A stretch of DNA of 64,000 nt from Tolypothrix sp. NIES-4075 (GCF_002218085.1 NZ_BDUC01000020.1:4445-68444); one strand, 5' to 3'; positions 8,877-17,114 are shown, numbered from the stretch's first letter. A program made the numbers and translations. Notes: generated by a model not told the origin, from the letters alone.

Positions 8877-8918
8877 TTTTCTTTATTATACCATGTATAC
8901 ATGGTATAATAAAGAAAA
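8877..8918. promoter_or_regulatory. 42-bp perfect palindrome forming a divergent promoter-operator
   Basis: The arms are exact reverse complements and contain, from the centre outward, the operator CCATGTATACATGG (8891-8904), a TATAAT box on each strand directly abutting it (ATTATA before it, TATAAT after it), and the sequence AAAGAAAA. Each -10 box faces its own gene (8848 minus, 8934 plus), so one bound dimer could control both. Confidence 0.85.
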
Positions 8919-8933
8919 TTAGTGGTTAAATAC

Positions 8934-9380
8934 ATGAGAGTTTCTTCAGAGTTACAAAGTCAATCTTTTAATTTAAATCAGATACATGCAATACTCATTA
9001 GATTGGGTAGAATGAAGTGGGAATATCAGTATAATAAGTTTGATTTAGAGTTTGAACCGTGGGCTATTGGAGTTTGGGTAAAGCAAGCGGGGACTATTAT
9101 TTCTTATAAAGATTTGGCTGAATATTTGAGAGAAGAATCAGAATTAAAAGCTTATCAATTGCCTGTAACTAAAGCTTTTGATGGTTGGTTGGTTAAGTCT
9201 TCTCAGGGTGGCGATCGCTATTACGTTCGATTTAATAAAGAGTCTGGGTGGTGTTGCAATTGTATGTTATTTCGCTGTCGTTACAATCGTACTTCTAAAG
9301 AATTGCCTCAGCTTTGGGAAGCTATGAATAAAAAAGCTTTTTGCCATCATATCGTGGCTGTTTACTCTGAAATTAAGTAG
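8934..9380 (+). CDS. SWIM-type zinc-finger protein
   Basis: 148 residues. A C-terminal CNCMLFRCRY ... AFCHHIVAVY arrangement matches the CxC(n)CxH SWIM zinc-finger pattern (WCCNC, then FCHHIVA). The N-terminal half is Trp/Tyr-rich with no recognised fold. SWIM fingers mediate DNA or protein contacts. The ATG at 8934 is preferred over a GTG four codons earlier that lies at the edge of the palindrome. It is the rightward gene of divergent pair B. Confidence 0.6.
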   Translation: MRVSSELQSQSFNLNQIHAILIRLGRMKWEYQYNKFDLEFEPWAIGVWVKQAGTIISYKDLAEYLREESELKAYQLPVTKAFDGWLVKSSQGGDRYYVRFNKESGWCCNCMLFRCRYNRTSKELPQLWEAMNKKAFCHHIVAVYSEIK

Positions 9381-9391
9381 TGCAAATAAAA

Positions 9392-9420
9392 AAGCGATCG
9401 CCCATATAGAGCGATCGCTT
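9392..9420. terminator. HIP1-built hairpin between convergent genes
   Basis: Two inverted copies of AAGCGATCGC (9392-9401 and 9411-9420) flank a 9-nt loop and are preceded by an A-run. The hairpin sits between the SWIM gene (ends 9380) and the minus-strand gene ending at 9436, where a shared terminator would be expected. Termination itself is inferred. Confidence 0.45.
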
Positions 9421-9435
9421 GATGTTAACCAAAAG

Positions 9436-9753
9436 CTAGAAGGGAAAATTCTCGTATTCTTCTTCTGAACTTTCGTCAATTTCTGTCTTTATGATTGCTG
9501 GGAGTTCTGAAACTGCGTATGGTGTGACATAGTATTCTATTGAAGCGATCGCATGTTTTAGAGCCTCTAAAATCCAATCGTTCGGATTTTCTGATTCTGC
9601 ACTGAATTGAAAATTTGTTAATCCGGCGTAATATAAATTTTTGTCGTAAGTTCCCGGTAGTCTTTTGACAAAAACCTTAACCGTATTGTCTTCTTCTGGA
9701 TTGGGGAGATCGACGGTAATTAGACAATTGAGATAGTTTATGGTCGCCTGCAT
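9436..9753 (-). CDS. Hypothetical protein
   Basis: 105 residues, start MQATINYLNC. A TCCTCTAAGAA repeat lies about 10 nt upstream of the ATG. The N-terminal half looks beta-rich (CLITVDLP, TVKVFVKRLPG), the middle is helical (DWILEALKHAIASIEYYV) and the tail is acidic (ESSEEEYENF). No family recognised. It is part of a minus-strand run with the genes at 9825 and 10064. Confidence 0.6.
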   Translation of the reverse strand: MQATINYLNCLITVDLPNPEEDNTVKVFVKRLPGTYDKNLYYAGLTNFQFSAESENPNDWILEALKHAIASIEYYVTPYAVSELPAIIKTEIDESSEEEYENFPF

Positions 9754-9824
9754 GGTTTTAAATTCTTAGAGGATAAATAAAGAGAAAGCGATCGCATATG
9801 TTGGGTGCGATCGCGCTTGAAATT

Positions 9825-9992
9825 TTATCTGCTGCCTACAAGAATGTAGCCAGAATTAAGGAGTGAAATTGGCTTGTGATAGCAGCATTTAGTGCAAATT
9901 ACATAATTGCCGCTAACGCTGCCACAACAAACTTGTTTATCACTTGAAATGATTTTTCTGCAACCACCGGTGCATTTCATACCTTTGTACAT
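9825..9992 (-). CDS. Small Cys-rich (zinc-binding-like) protein
   Basis: 55 residues. It has Cys clusters KCTGGC, VCCGS and ICTKCC, which suggest a zinc ribbon. The ATG at 9992 has a clear AGGAG eight bases upstream; longer in-frame starts lack one. Function unknown. It lies 70 bases downstream of the 10064-10261 gene and is probably transcribed with it. Confidence 0.6.
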   Translation of the reverse strand: MYKGMKCTGGCRKIISSDKQVCCGSVSGNYVICTKCCYHKPISLLNSGYILVGSR

Positions 9993-10063
9993 GATTGAAT
10001 CTCCTAAAAGTTTGAGTGAAGAGATAGCGATCGCCCGGTTGGAGAGCGATCGCAATTAGTTAA

Positions 10064-10261
10064 TTAGAAGGGAACGCCGTATCTATCAAAGTAAATTTGC
10101 AAGTCTTTGGGACTAACCAGCAGTTCTGCACCACAGGAAGTTACGCAAACAATTCGCAAGTATTTCTTGCCATCAATTACTTGCATTTTTGCACCAACAA
10201 TTTCAACGTAATCGTTAACGCCTGGGATGAAAATAGAAACTGAAAAATCTTTATCTAGCAT
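10064..10261 (-). CDS. Hypothetical protein, operator-controlled gene C
   Basis: 65 residues, predicted beta-rich (SVSIFIPGVNDYVEIVGAKM, KKYLRIVCVT). The ATG follows the leader ending GGCATCCGACCA shared with genes 7933 and 8848. It is the leftward arm of the third divergent pair. No family recognised; regulation by the palindrome is inferred from position. Confidence 0.6.
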   Translation of the reverse strand: MLDKDFSVSIFIPGVNDYVEIVGAKMQVIDGKKYLRIVCVTSCGAELLVSPKDLQIYFDRYGVPF

Positions 10262-10306
10262 TGGTCGGATGCCTGATTGACTACCTTTAAATTATAACAA
10301 AATTAA

Positions 10307-10326
10307 CCATGTATACATGGTATAAT
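10307..10326. promoter_or_regulatory. Third CCATGTATACATGG operator with abutting TATAAT
   Basis: The perfect 14-bp palindrome at 10307-10320 is followed directly by TATAAT (10321-10326) for the rightward gene at 10350. The leftward half has only an AT-rich substitute (AAATTATAAC) further away. Confidence 0.75.
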
Positions 10327-10349
10327 AGAAGAAATTAGTTAAGAAATTT

Positions 10350-10829
10350 ATGCACATTTCATTCACCGGACCGCGCACATTGACTAAAAAACAAGAGAAA
10401 GATATTTATAAAGATTTCTCTTACTTTATTGCTAATCACGCTGCAACCTGGCATGTAGGGGATGCAGCGGGTTTAGATAACTTTGTACGCCGCGCTGCAC
10501 CCTATTATAAAAAGGAATTGATTGTATATGAAGTCGAGGGAAACCAACGCTGGCAATATGCAAAACGTAGCAAGCGAATGATAGATGCGATCGCAGATAT
10601 GCCTAATAGCTGGCTGTATGCATTTCCTAATAAGAAATGCCCTGATAAGTGCAAGCCAGAAAAAAATGTAAGTGGCGACGGCAGTGGGACTTGGCTAACA
10701 ATAGCATACGCTCGGTATAAGGGATTGAATATAAAGCTATTCCCACAATTTGAAGTAGAGACTGGCGATCATAGTTGGACACCTGATTGGCTCGTGGAAG
10801 AATCGCCGAAACAATTGTCTCTTTTCTGA
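10350..10829 (+). CDS. SLOG/YpsA-like nucleotide-binding Rossmann protein
   Basis: 159 residues. The opening strand and loop SFTGPRTLT, the internal HVGDAAGLDNFV and the late GDGSGTWLTIAYA match the pattern of SLOG-superfamily proteins (DprA/YpsA/TIR-like Rossmann folds that bind nucleotides or nucleotide-derived ligands). The family often occurs on phages, plasmids and in conflict systems. The gene is the rightward arm of operator pair C. The ligand cannot be read from the sequence. Confidence 0.65.
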   Translation: MHISFTGPRTLTKKQEKDIYKDFSYFIANHAATWHVGDAAGLDNFVRRAAPYYKKELIVYEVEGNQRWQYAKRSKRMIDAIADMPNSWLYAFPNKKCPDKCKPEKNVSGDGSGTWLTIAYARYKGLNIKLFPQFEVETGDHSWTPDWLVEESPKQLSLF

Positions 10830-10852
10830 GCGGGCGAAGCGATGCGCTGACT

Positions 10853-10871
10853 GGGGCGGCTGCGCCGCCCC
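10853..10871. repeat. GC-rich hairpin after the SLOG gene
   Basis: GGGGCGGC - TGC - GCCGCCCC, a perfect 8-bp stem 24 bases after the stop codon. There is no T run, so it may be a transcript-end stabiliser or a small Nostoc-type palindromic repeat rather than an intrinsic terminator. Confidence 0.6.
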
Positions 10872-10945
10872 TCATGTGTTGTGTTGGTGGAAGGCATAAA
10901 AAAAAGACCCAGTTTATGGATCTCTCTTTCATTTATAATTACATT

Positions 10946-11449
10946 TTAAATTTTAACTTTTCTAATAGAAATACTCCATCTCTCACTTTCCACTTTCTTT
11001 ACTCCATGTTGGATCTTACTATTAAATTCTATAATTTCACCATTACTTAATATCTCAACTTTCCCCCCATACAAAAATTCAATATTACCCCCTAACAAGT
11101 TATCTTCACTTACATTAATAACTACAACTTTGCTATCAAAAATATCTCTATCTACATGGATCTTCAATTCTACCCCAACATTATATTTATAAATTAAGAT
11201 ACTATTCCAATCATCTCCTCCCCAAATATCACACATTCTTTTCCAAACATTATTCTTAATTTCTAATCCTTTAAAAATAACATTATTACTCCCCAATTCC
11301 ACACCTACACCTAACCAACAACACTTTCTTCCACTTAAAGTTTCTCTATTATTCCATCTTTCGTTTTCCAAGTAATTTTCATATCCTTTCACAAATTTCC
11401 AAATAAGATTTTTATCTACAAATCCCTTTCTCACTAACATAAATAACAA
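10946..11449 (-). CDS. 2OG-Fe(II) oxygenase-like protein, strongly AT-rich
   Basis: 167 residues. The signature HVDRDIF (HxD), a distal HGV and RWSISIRKV fit the His-Asp-His iron site and 2-oxoglutarate-binding Arg of the double-stranded beta-helix dioxygenases (prolyl-hydroxylase/AlkB type). The spacing GGNIEFLYGGK is also typical. Base composition is much more AT-rich than its neighbours, with long runs of ATT/AAT/TTA codons, and HIP1 is absent. This suggests recent acquisition. Substrate unknown. Confidence 0.6.
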   Translation of the reverse strand: MLFMLVRKGFVDKNLIWKFVKGYENYLENERWNNRETLSGRKCCWLGVGVELGSNNVIFKGLEIKNNVWKRMCDIWGGDDWNSILIYKYNVGVELKIHVDRDIFDSKVVVINVSEDNLLGGNIEFLYGGKVEILSNGEIIEFNSKIQHGVKKVESERWSISIRKVKI

Positions 11450-11494
11450 CTCAAAATCTAAATTATTACTAATATTTTAACATATATATAAGCT

Positions 11495-12274
11495 ATGATT
11501 GAACTTGTTCTAAAAACTTATAAATCAATCTTATCATTTGTTGTTAAAAATCAGATCCGATCTGAGTCGCCGGAAGGGAATTTAAAAACCCCGGTAGATT
11601 TGCTCTGGTTTGTGTTGGAATTTGCGATTACTTTTGAAAAAGTTTTTGGAGCGATCGCTTTGAAATTGTTACCACCTTGTTACTGGGAATCTGATAATGA
11701 GTGGCGAATTCCTCTTCTTGATTTGTCTATGTCTCCTGCCGCGCTGCCTCTTCCCTTTATTCCTTGGGGTTCTCAGTCTCAGTCTCGATTGATGCGCGGA
11801 ACCTGGCACTGTTACGTAGAAGATTTTAAGTTTGAGGGATTGTGGAATAATCCGGAAAAATTATTGACAAGCAAGCCTTTATGTGTAGTTGAACCAAATT
11901 TTTCAATACCGTGGGATGCTCCTGGAGCGATCGCTCTCTACCAAATTTACAGAAAGCGCCATTGTGCTAGATATTGGCAAGCCCAGGGAATTTTTACTTT
12001 AGTTGACCTAAATGTTGATTATGCTCACGAAAGCTTGAATTTACTCGGTGTCCCGAAAGGATGGGCTGCTTATTGCACTCGTGGCAGTTGTTGGGACGAG
12101 GAAATTTTAAAACATCAATGGGCGATCGCTCAAAATCACAGTGGAAAAGAAAAGCCTTTATTTGTGGTTTACGCCGGCGGGAAAAAAGTAGAGTCTTTGT
12201 GCAGACATGAGGGCTGGCAATATTTTGACACTTATCGAGGTTCGATGACTTATAGGGGATCTGTCAGTGGGTAA
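11495..12274 (+). CDS. DUF4417-like protein
   Basis: 259 residues. The core PNFSIPWDAPGAIALYQIYR, followed by RYWQAQGI and later LLGVPKGWAAYCTRGS, matches what I recall of DUF4417 proteins, a family carried by phages and plasmids with no known activity. The next gene overlaps its end by 8 nt, so the two are probably translated together. Assignment is from motif memory only. Confidence 0.55.
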   Translation: MIELVLKTYKSILSFVVKNQIRSESPEGNLKTPVDLLWFVLEFAITFEKVFGAIALKLLPPCYWESDNEWRIPLLDLSMSPAALPLPFIPWGSQSQSRLMRGTWHCYVEDFKFEGLWNNPEKLLTSKPLCVVEPNFSIPWDAPGAIALYQIYRKRHCARYWQAQGIFTLVDLNVDYAHESLNLLGVPKGWAAYCTRGSCWDEEILKHQWAIAQNHSGKEKPLFVVYAGGKKVESLCRHEGWQYFDTYRGSMTYRGSVSG

Positions 12275-13250
12275 GGGTAAAGCTGGAAGTTGTTTTGCAA
12301 TGTTTCTTAACAACCTTGCTCTTAGTGCTGTTAGCTCTCTTCATGGACAAAGCAGTAATGCAGCAGCAGAACTTAGCGCCTGCCTTGTTCAAAAAGGGGC
12401 TTCAGGAATTGCTGGGGGCGTTACTAAGATTGGCTCTACCCTTGTCCCTGGTAGGCGCAAGTTTGGTGAAGTTCCAAGGGGCTTGACTCATGACGGAAGG
12501 GAAGTTAAGGGCGAATTTGGCGCTAGAATGCAGCGGACAAAGGGCGATTATGTCAAGATTAACGAGTCTATAGGTAGAATGCGCCAGGAAACTGCTGTTA
12601 GAAAGCAGGAGTTAATTAACGATTATCAAGCTTTTCAAAATAATCCACAGCTATTACAAGAGAGACTTGATCAACGTCTTCAGTTTCACGATCAGGAGCT
12701 TTTAAGACTAAGAGAACAGTACGATTTATACGGATCTAATTCCGTGCAGGGACGTGCCATAGAGCAGCGAATCAAATCAGAAGTTTATTTACTTAATGAA
12801 ACTGAGCGTCTAGCTGGTTACAGAGTAGAATCTTATACGGCTAGTACAAAAATTAATCGTGCAAAGCCCGGTGACTTTGGCTACATTCCCGAAGGTGGCG
12901 AATTTGGCAGACGCGCTCAGACTGGCGGTATGAGCAACGCTGAAAAAACTCAAATGCAATCTTACCGCGATCGCTGGAAAATTGAACGTGCTGATGCTTA
13001 TGACTCTATCAAGTCTGGCTTTCAAAGTGAAATGGACAGAGATTATCAAACTTTTACTCAAAAGCTTGAACATAATGTTAACCAGCGCGAGCTTTATCGG
13101 GGTACTGATTGGAAAAGAACCTTAGACTATGAAATTTTGCGTGATTTAAAAGTTCTAAAGGCTTTAAATCAAAAAGATCCTACTCGATATCAGTACAAAC
13201 CTTACTGGAATGAAGAGTATTTGCCAAATCATTTAAGAAATCAGTTATAG
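12267..13250 (+). CDS. Hypothetical coiled-coil protein
   Basis: 327 residues from a GTG at 12267 that overlaps the end of the DUF4417-like gene. The N terminus has a small Gly/Ala/Ser-rich segment, followed by a long charged helical region (about residues 80-190, many Gln/Glu/Arg) and a basic C terminus. No catalytic motif is seen. The tight overlap suggests a two-gene unit with a shared function. Confidence 0.6.
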   Translation: MGKGKAGSCFAMFLNNLALSAVSSLHGQSSNAAAELSACLVQKGASGIAGGVTKIGSTLVPGRRKFGEVPRGLTHDGREVKGEFGARMQRTKGDYVKINESIGRMRQETAVRKQELINDYQAFQNNPQLLQERLDQRLQFHDQELLRLREQYDLYGSNSVQGRAIEQRIKSEVYLLNETERLAGYRVESYTASTKINRAKPGDFGYIPEGGEFGRRAQTGGMSNAEKTQMQSYRDRWKIERADAYDSIKSGFQSEMDRDYQTFTQKLEHNVNQRELYRGTDWKRTLDYEILRDLKVLKALNQKDPTRYQYKPYWNEEYLPNHLRNQL

Positions 13251-13364
13251 CGATCGCTTGATTTTCATTTTATCTGTGCGATCGCACTGCTGTTTTCCTC
13301 TAAGAATTTATATTATAATTTGTTTCTGCAAAGTGTCACACACCATTTTGTTTCTTGTGGTTTA

Positions 13365-13877
13365 CTACTCCACCATTACTACAAGTTCTTCTAACAGTGC
13401 ATTATTTATCTGAATAGCCTGCTTACCCGTACTTTCCATTACATCAAAAGCTGACTGCACCAATTTTTGCACTTGTTCTGGTAGTGCTGCAAATTTCTCC
13501 GTATTGATAATAATGAGGCGACAACCGGGGTAAGGTGAGAAATCAGTAAAGGGCTGCATTCCATGCTTAATTAGGAGTTTGGATAATAGCGCAATCGGAT
13601 GATGTGGCTTGTGGTTGTCTTCGCTGCGGTTAATTTCTGAGGCAATATAAGCACAAAACCAAGCGAGGGAGTCAATATCATGCCTCAAAGCATTTGTTGT
13701 ACCCGCCAGTACCTGCTGATTTAAACGCTGGTATTCTTGGACAGTGCGACCTACAGGCAAATTATCAAATATTTGGTCAAGCGCTTCGGGGTGGCGTTGT
13801 TTGCAGTAACGCACCACTTGCTCAACAAGCTTGTCGGTTTTTGTGGGCTGGGGTTGACCAAAGCCTTTGGCAGACAT
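13365..13877 (-). CDS. Hypothetical protein
   Basis: 170 residues, start MSAKGFGQPQ. Mostly helical with a Pro/Gly-rich start. A central stretch (LLIKHGMQPFTDFSPYPGCRLIIINTEKF) looks like an alpha/beta turn. No recognised family. HIP1 repeats lie in the gap 13251-13364 together with a TTCCTCTAAGAA copy. Confidence 0.55.
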   Translation of the reverse strand: MSAKGFGQPQPTKTDKLVEQVVRYCKQRHPEALDQIFDNLPVGRTVQEYQRLNQQVLAGTTNALRHDIDSLAWFCAYIASEINRSEDNHKPHHPIALLSKLLIKHGMQPFTDFSPYPGCRLIIINTEKFAALPEQVQKLVQSAFDVMESTGKQAIQINNALLEELVVMVE

Positions 13878-13968
13878 AGTAGAATTGTGTAGCTTGATAC
13901 GCAGATTTTAGCAAGGCTTGAGGTGTGGGAGACGGGGGAGCGATCGCTTCCACCACAGATGGTACGGG

Positions 13969-14235
13969 CTATTTTGGTTTTCGTGCCGACTTGGGCGGCG
14001 TTCGGTGAGCGCCGAAGTATTTCTCACTACGGTAGCGCAGCCACACCCGCAATACTTGCGGAATCCGCTCTTTCTGTTTTTTATTCAAGGTGTTGTAAAG
14101 AGCTAATGCGCGATCGCGTTCACCCCGACAGGCAGCGTTGTTATGAGCATCCCAATAGCTACGGGCTACTCGAATGAGCCGACACACTTCTTTAATTAGT
14201 GCTTCTTCATTCAGTGGAGAGTCCTGCTTTGCCAT
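13969..14235 (-). CDS. Small basic helical protein
   Basis: 88 residues, start MAKQDSPLNE, helical, with a basic C-terminal tail (RTPPKSARKPK). It contains one Cys pair (CRLIRVARS...ACRGER). No recognised family. It is followed 90 bases downstream by the 13365-13877 gene on the same strand. Confidence 0.55.
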   Translation of the reverse strand: MAKQDSPLNEEALIKEVCRLIRVARSYWDAHNNAACRGERDRALALYNTLNKKQKERIPQVLRVWLRYRSEKYFGAHRTPPKSARKPK

Positions 14236-14372
14236 ACGAAGATACTATGATTTTTTAATGTTAGAAGAGTGCGAGTCACACTCATCCTAACAATTGCAAT
14301 TCCCTACGAGTCACCACCCCTAATAATTTTGCTTTATAACTTAGTCTGTGCGAAGCCGGGACGCATTAAAAA

Positions 14373-14900
14373 CTATCGATTGCGCTGTGCTTTTCTATAT
14401 TCCCACGGCTTTTGATAGTTCCCACTCCATACGCCTGCGTGCTGATTTTTAGCAATAATCTCAGCAGAAACTATCGCACCTTTATTAGGGCAGCTACTTG
14501 AGTACTGAGCATAGTGATAAGCTAGCCCACTGCTTACCAACTCTTCATTTAGAAACTTCTCTCCTGACGGTGAAGTTGTAAATATCTCCGCCACAATCCG
14601 ACCATAACGATCCTTTTCAACCTCAGAAATCATCACCTTATTCTTAGAGGAAAGGACAAGCGATCGCAGTTTCTCTCTAGATTCTTTGCCTAGTGGTTGA
14701 TTTAACTCCGGTGCATCGATTCCGCAGAATCTAAAGCTTTGGGTACGGTTTCCTTGCCGTGCTTTTAGCGTATCACCATCGTGTACATTTAGTACCGTCC
14801 ATTCTTCTGAAATGGCTGGTACAGGAATATTCTTAGAGGAAACTGGAGAACATGCGATCGCTGTAAATATTGGTATAAGGTACGTGAATTGTATTTTCAC
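14373..14900 (-). CDS. Secreted SNase-like (thermonuclease) nuclease
   Basis: 175 residues. A signal sequence ending AIACS suggests a lipoprotein or secreted form. SNase motifs are present: VHDGDTLKA, FRFCGIDAPEL and EKDRYGRIVAEI, which supply the Asp/Arg residues of the calcium-dependent active site, plus a C-terminal WSGNYQKPWEYR typical of bacterial family members. Two dispersed 12-mers lie inside the gene and each encodes SSKN (near the signal peptide and in the LVLSSKN segment). Likely an extracytoplasmic nuclease. Confidence 0.85.
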   Translation of the reverse strand: MKIQFTYLIPIFTAIACSPVSSKNIPVPAISEEWTVLNVHDGDTLKARQGNRTQSFRFCGIDAPELNQPLGKESREKLRSLVLSSKNKVMISEVEKDRYGRIVAEIFTTSPSGEKFLNEELVSSGLAYHYAQYSSSCPNKGAIVSAEIIAKNQHAGVWSGNYQKPWEYRKAQRNR

Positions 14901-15224
14901 TATGGACTCGGTGATAATAAGAGCTTACCCTTGTATGATTCCCATGCTTAATTTAAAAGTGATAGCTTGGTTTAGCTTTGAAATATCTTTGTAAGGATTG
15001 TGTCAATTTTTTCCCCTAAAGATTTGAGTGCCAAGCGCGAAGCTTGCTTGGGGTATCGTTTTCTTTGTGGCTGATAGTGCTGAATTTTTGATAATGATTT
15101 GTGTAAATATGTAGGCGATCGCTCTAAAAATATAAGTTTTTAATCAAATTATCTAAGTAGTATGCGGATTTGCAGTATTGGATTATTCTTTTAAGCTACG
15201 GAAAACAGCTTTAGTAAAATTCCA

Positions 15225-15842
15225 ATGCTTAAAAAACTATCTGCGGGTGCGATTGCAGCTCTGGCTTTTATCTCTACTCCCGCTCTTGCTATTCCTTATC
15301 AGGGTGCGACTGTTTACAAGGCTAGTGTTGGGGGTGTTGATCAAATTATCTTTTCCGCAACAGCTAATACTCGCGTAGCCGTAAGCATCGAAAACCAAAC
15401 CCGGAATACTGGCAGAATTGCCGGATCGTGTGGTGAGGTTAAGATTAGTTCTTCCACTGGTGATTATGGCGGGTTAGAGGTAGATGATACCCCGGTGGAT
15501 TCTAGTACTTTGCCCGTTTTCAATCTTCCAAGTTGCGTTAGTGGTGCCTTTGCGGAACCACGTACAGCTAACTTTAAAACTTCCACCGGACAAGTTGTGA
15601 TTGTTGGAAAAACCCCTGGCTCTGCGGTCAAGGTGAACTTGCCATCTGACGTTACTAGATATGTAACTATTAATGGCTGCGGCTTTGGAATTCTTAAGGC
15701 AACGTCTTCTAGTCCAATCCCCGCCTCTTTCAAAGTTGGTACTGAGTCCTATACTTTTTCTGCCCTGACTACTTCTCCTGGCGTTCCGATATGCAGGAGT
15801 TCTAATGGTGTGTACACCGGATATGTACCATCGGGCTGGTAA
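15225..15842 (+). CDS. Secreted four-Cys protein, paralogue 1
   Basis: 205 residues with a clean signal peptide (AAALAF...PALA|IPYQG). Four Cys positions (GSCGEV, LPSCVS, NGCGFGI, VPICRS) and a closing YVPSGW align with the protein at 16285. No named family is recognised. The RBS is weak. A strong intrinsic terminator follows at 15857. Confidence 0.65.
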   Translation: MLKKLSAGAIAALAFISTPALAIPYQGATVYKASVGGVDQIIFSATANTRVAVSIENQTRNTGRIAGSCGEVKISSSTGDYGGLEVDDTPVDSSTLPVFNLPSCVSGAFAEPRTANFKTSTGQVVIVGKTPGSAVKVNLPSDVTRYVTINGCGFGILKATSSSPIPASFKVGTESYTFSALTTSPGVPICRSSNGVYTGYVPSGW

Positions 15843-15856
15843 AAATTTGGTTTATT

Positions 15857-15892
15857 GGCAGCATTTTTTTAGGGTGCTGCCGCAGTTTTTTT
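15857..15892 (+). terminator. Intrinsic terminator after secreted paralogue 1
   Basis: Stem GGCAGCA / TGCTGCC around an 11-nt loop, followed by GCAG and seven T residues. Confidence 0.85.
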
Positions 15893-15949
15893 ATAATAGG
15901 CTCTTAAAAAATGGTTTACAACGAGCTTTTTTTTTATGAATATATCTAG

Positions 15950-16271
15950 TGAAATTTTAAGAATTGGGCTTTAGAAATTTACAATGGCACGGGACAAAAT
16001 ATTAATCTTGCCTCTCTTGGTTATGTTATCCAGTTTTATTTAAATGGAAGTACCGCCCCAGTAACAATTTTTAACAGTGCCTAGCGTAAACTTTTTTCTA
16101 ACGAAGACCAGCAAAATAATTTAGGTACACTGGTGGGTGATTTAGTCTTGAGTGTGATACCTTTTCCTCTAGGAATTGCTCCAGACTAATAATTTAAATC
16201 GTATCTGGCAGTATTCTTTAAATTTTACAGACTGGCTCAATTTTGATGTAACTTATCAAATGCAGATATAA
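15950..16271 (+). pseudogene. Remnant of a secreted lamin-tail-like (LTD) protein
   Basis: Broken frames still encode WALEIYNGTGQNINLASLGY, typical of the first strands of an LTD domain. An in-frame TAG at 16082-16084, a further in-frame run ending at 16189, and then a frame change (NRIWQYSLNFTDWLNFDVTY) follow. The 5' end is gone. Related proteins are extracellular and often nuclease-linked, which fits the nearby secreted genes. Confidence 0.5.
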
Positions 16272-16284
16272 AGCTAGTTTAATT

Positions 16285-16905
16285 ATGAAGAAATATTATT
16301 TAATCATTTTACTTTCATTATTACTTCCATCTAAAGCGATCGCTCAAGTAAAGATGCACCAAATTGAGGGAGAAAAACCAGCGATCGCAGTCTTCTTCCC
16401 TGGTAAAGAAAACTTTACAGAAACTATTCTTTTGGGTATTCGCTTAAGACAGACCCCAGTAATTTCTGATAAGTGCGGTAATATCAATACCACATATTCT
16501 CAGTATAATGTTGGTGGAGAATTGACGGTATTGGATGCAAATCAAGCGATCGCTAAGTTGGTAAATGTTAACGAACTTGCAAACAAGTCTAATGTCTTGA
16601 ATGGTTGTGCTACCCAAGATAGTAAGATTATCCAGAAAATAGTTTTAATAGGATTTCAGCCATATAAGCCTTACATTCTCCAAGAGAAAATTCAGAACTA
16701 TAGAAAGATACATTACAATGCCTGTGGTGTTGGTATTGCTGGAACTTCTAACGTTATCGCCTATAAAGATGGTGGAAATATTTACTTTGACGTAGCTGGT
16801 AAGAGGGCTGAGACTGGTGAACAATTAGAGTCTTTCTTTTCAGAGACTTTGGCGAGTCTCCCCATTTGTGTAAAACAAAAACTTTACTTTCCGTCTGGTG
16901 ATTAG
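16285..16905 (+). CDS. Secreted four-Cys protein, paralogue 2
   Basis: 206 residues with a signal peptide (YYLIILLSLLLPSKAIA|QVK). It shares with the 15225 product the order of Cys motifs: DKCGNI, NGCATQ, NACGVGI, LPICVK, then FPSGD at the end. HIP1 copies inside the gene encode AIA. Function unknown; the pair looks like diverged tandem duplicates around the LTD remnant. Confidence 0.65.
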   Translation: MKKYYLIILLSLLLPSKAIAQVKMHQIEGEKPAIAVFFPGKENFTETILLGIRLRQTPVISDKCGNINTTYSQYNVGGELTVLDANQAIAKLVNVNELANKSNVLNGCATQDSKIIQKIVLIGFQPYKPYILQEKIQNYRKIHYNACGVGIAGTSNVIAYKDGGNIYFDVAGKRAETGEQLESFFSETLASLPICVKQKLYFPSGD

Positions 16906-17056
16906 TGGTATGGGCGATCGCAATTTTCCTCGCTTGAAGATAGCGATCTTAAGTTTCCTCGCTTGAGATATGCGTTGGTATTAATGGTTGCGATACTTGC
17001 GGCGATCGCAGTGTTTTGAATAATGAATAATGGTAAAATTGCTACGTACAAATAAA

Positions 17057-17091
17057 TAGCCCAGCAAAAGTTGTCGAGACCAGCTGGGCTA
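17057..17091. repeat. Hairpin just upstream of the wHTH gene
   Basis: TAGCCCAGC (17057-17065) and GCTGGGCTA (17083-17091) form a 9-bp stem around a 17-nt loop, flanked by AT-rich arms. It lies 23 bases before the start codon, so it could be a terminator for upstream transcription, a translational control hairpin or a replication-control RNA. None of these is demonstrated. Confidence 0.6.
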
Positions 17092-17114
17092 CTTATTATT
17101 TACCAGTTTTACAC

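Noticed and set aside
17016..17039. TTGAAT ... TAAAAT as a promoter for the wHTH gene
   Set aside because: Spacing of 12 bp is too short for a normal sigma-70-type promoter.
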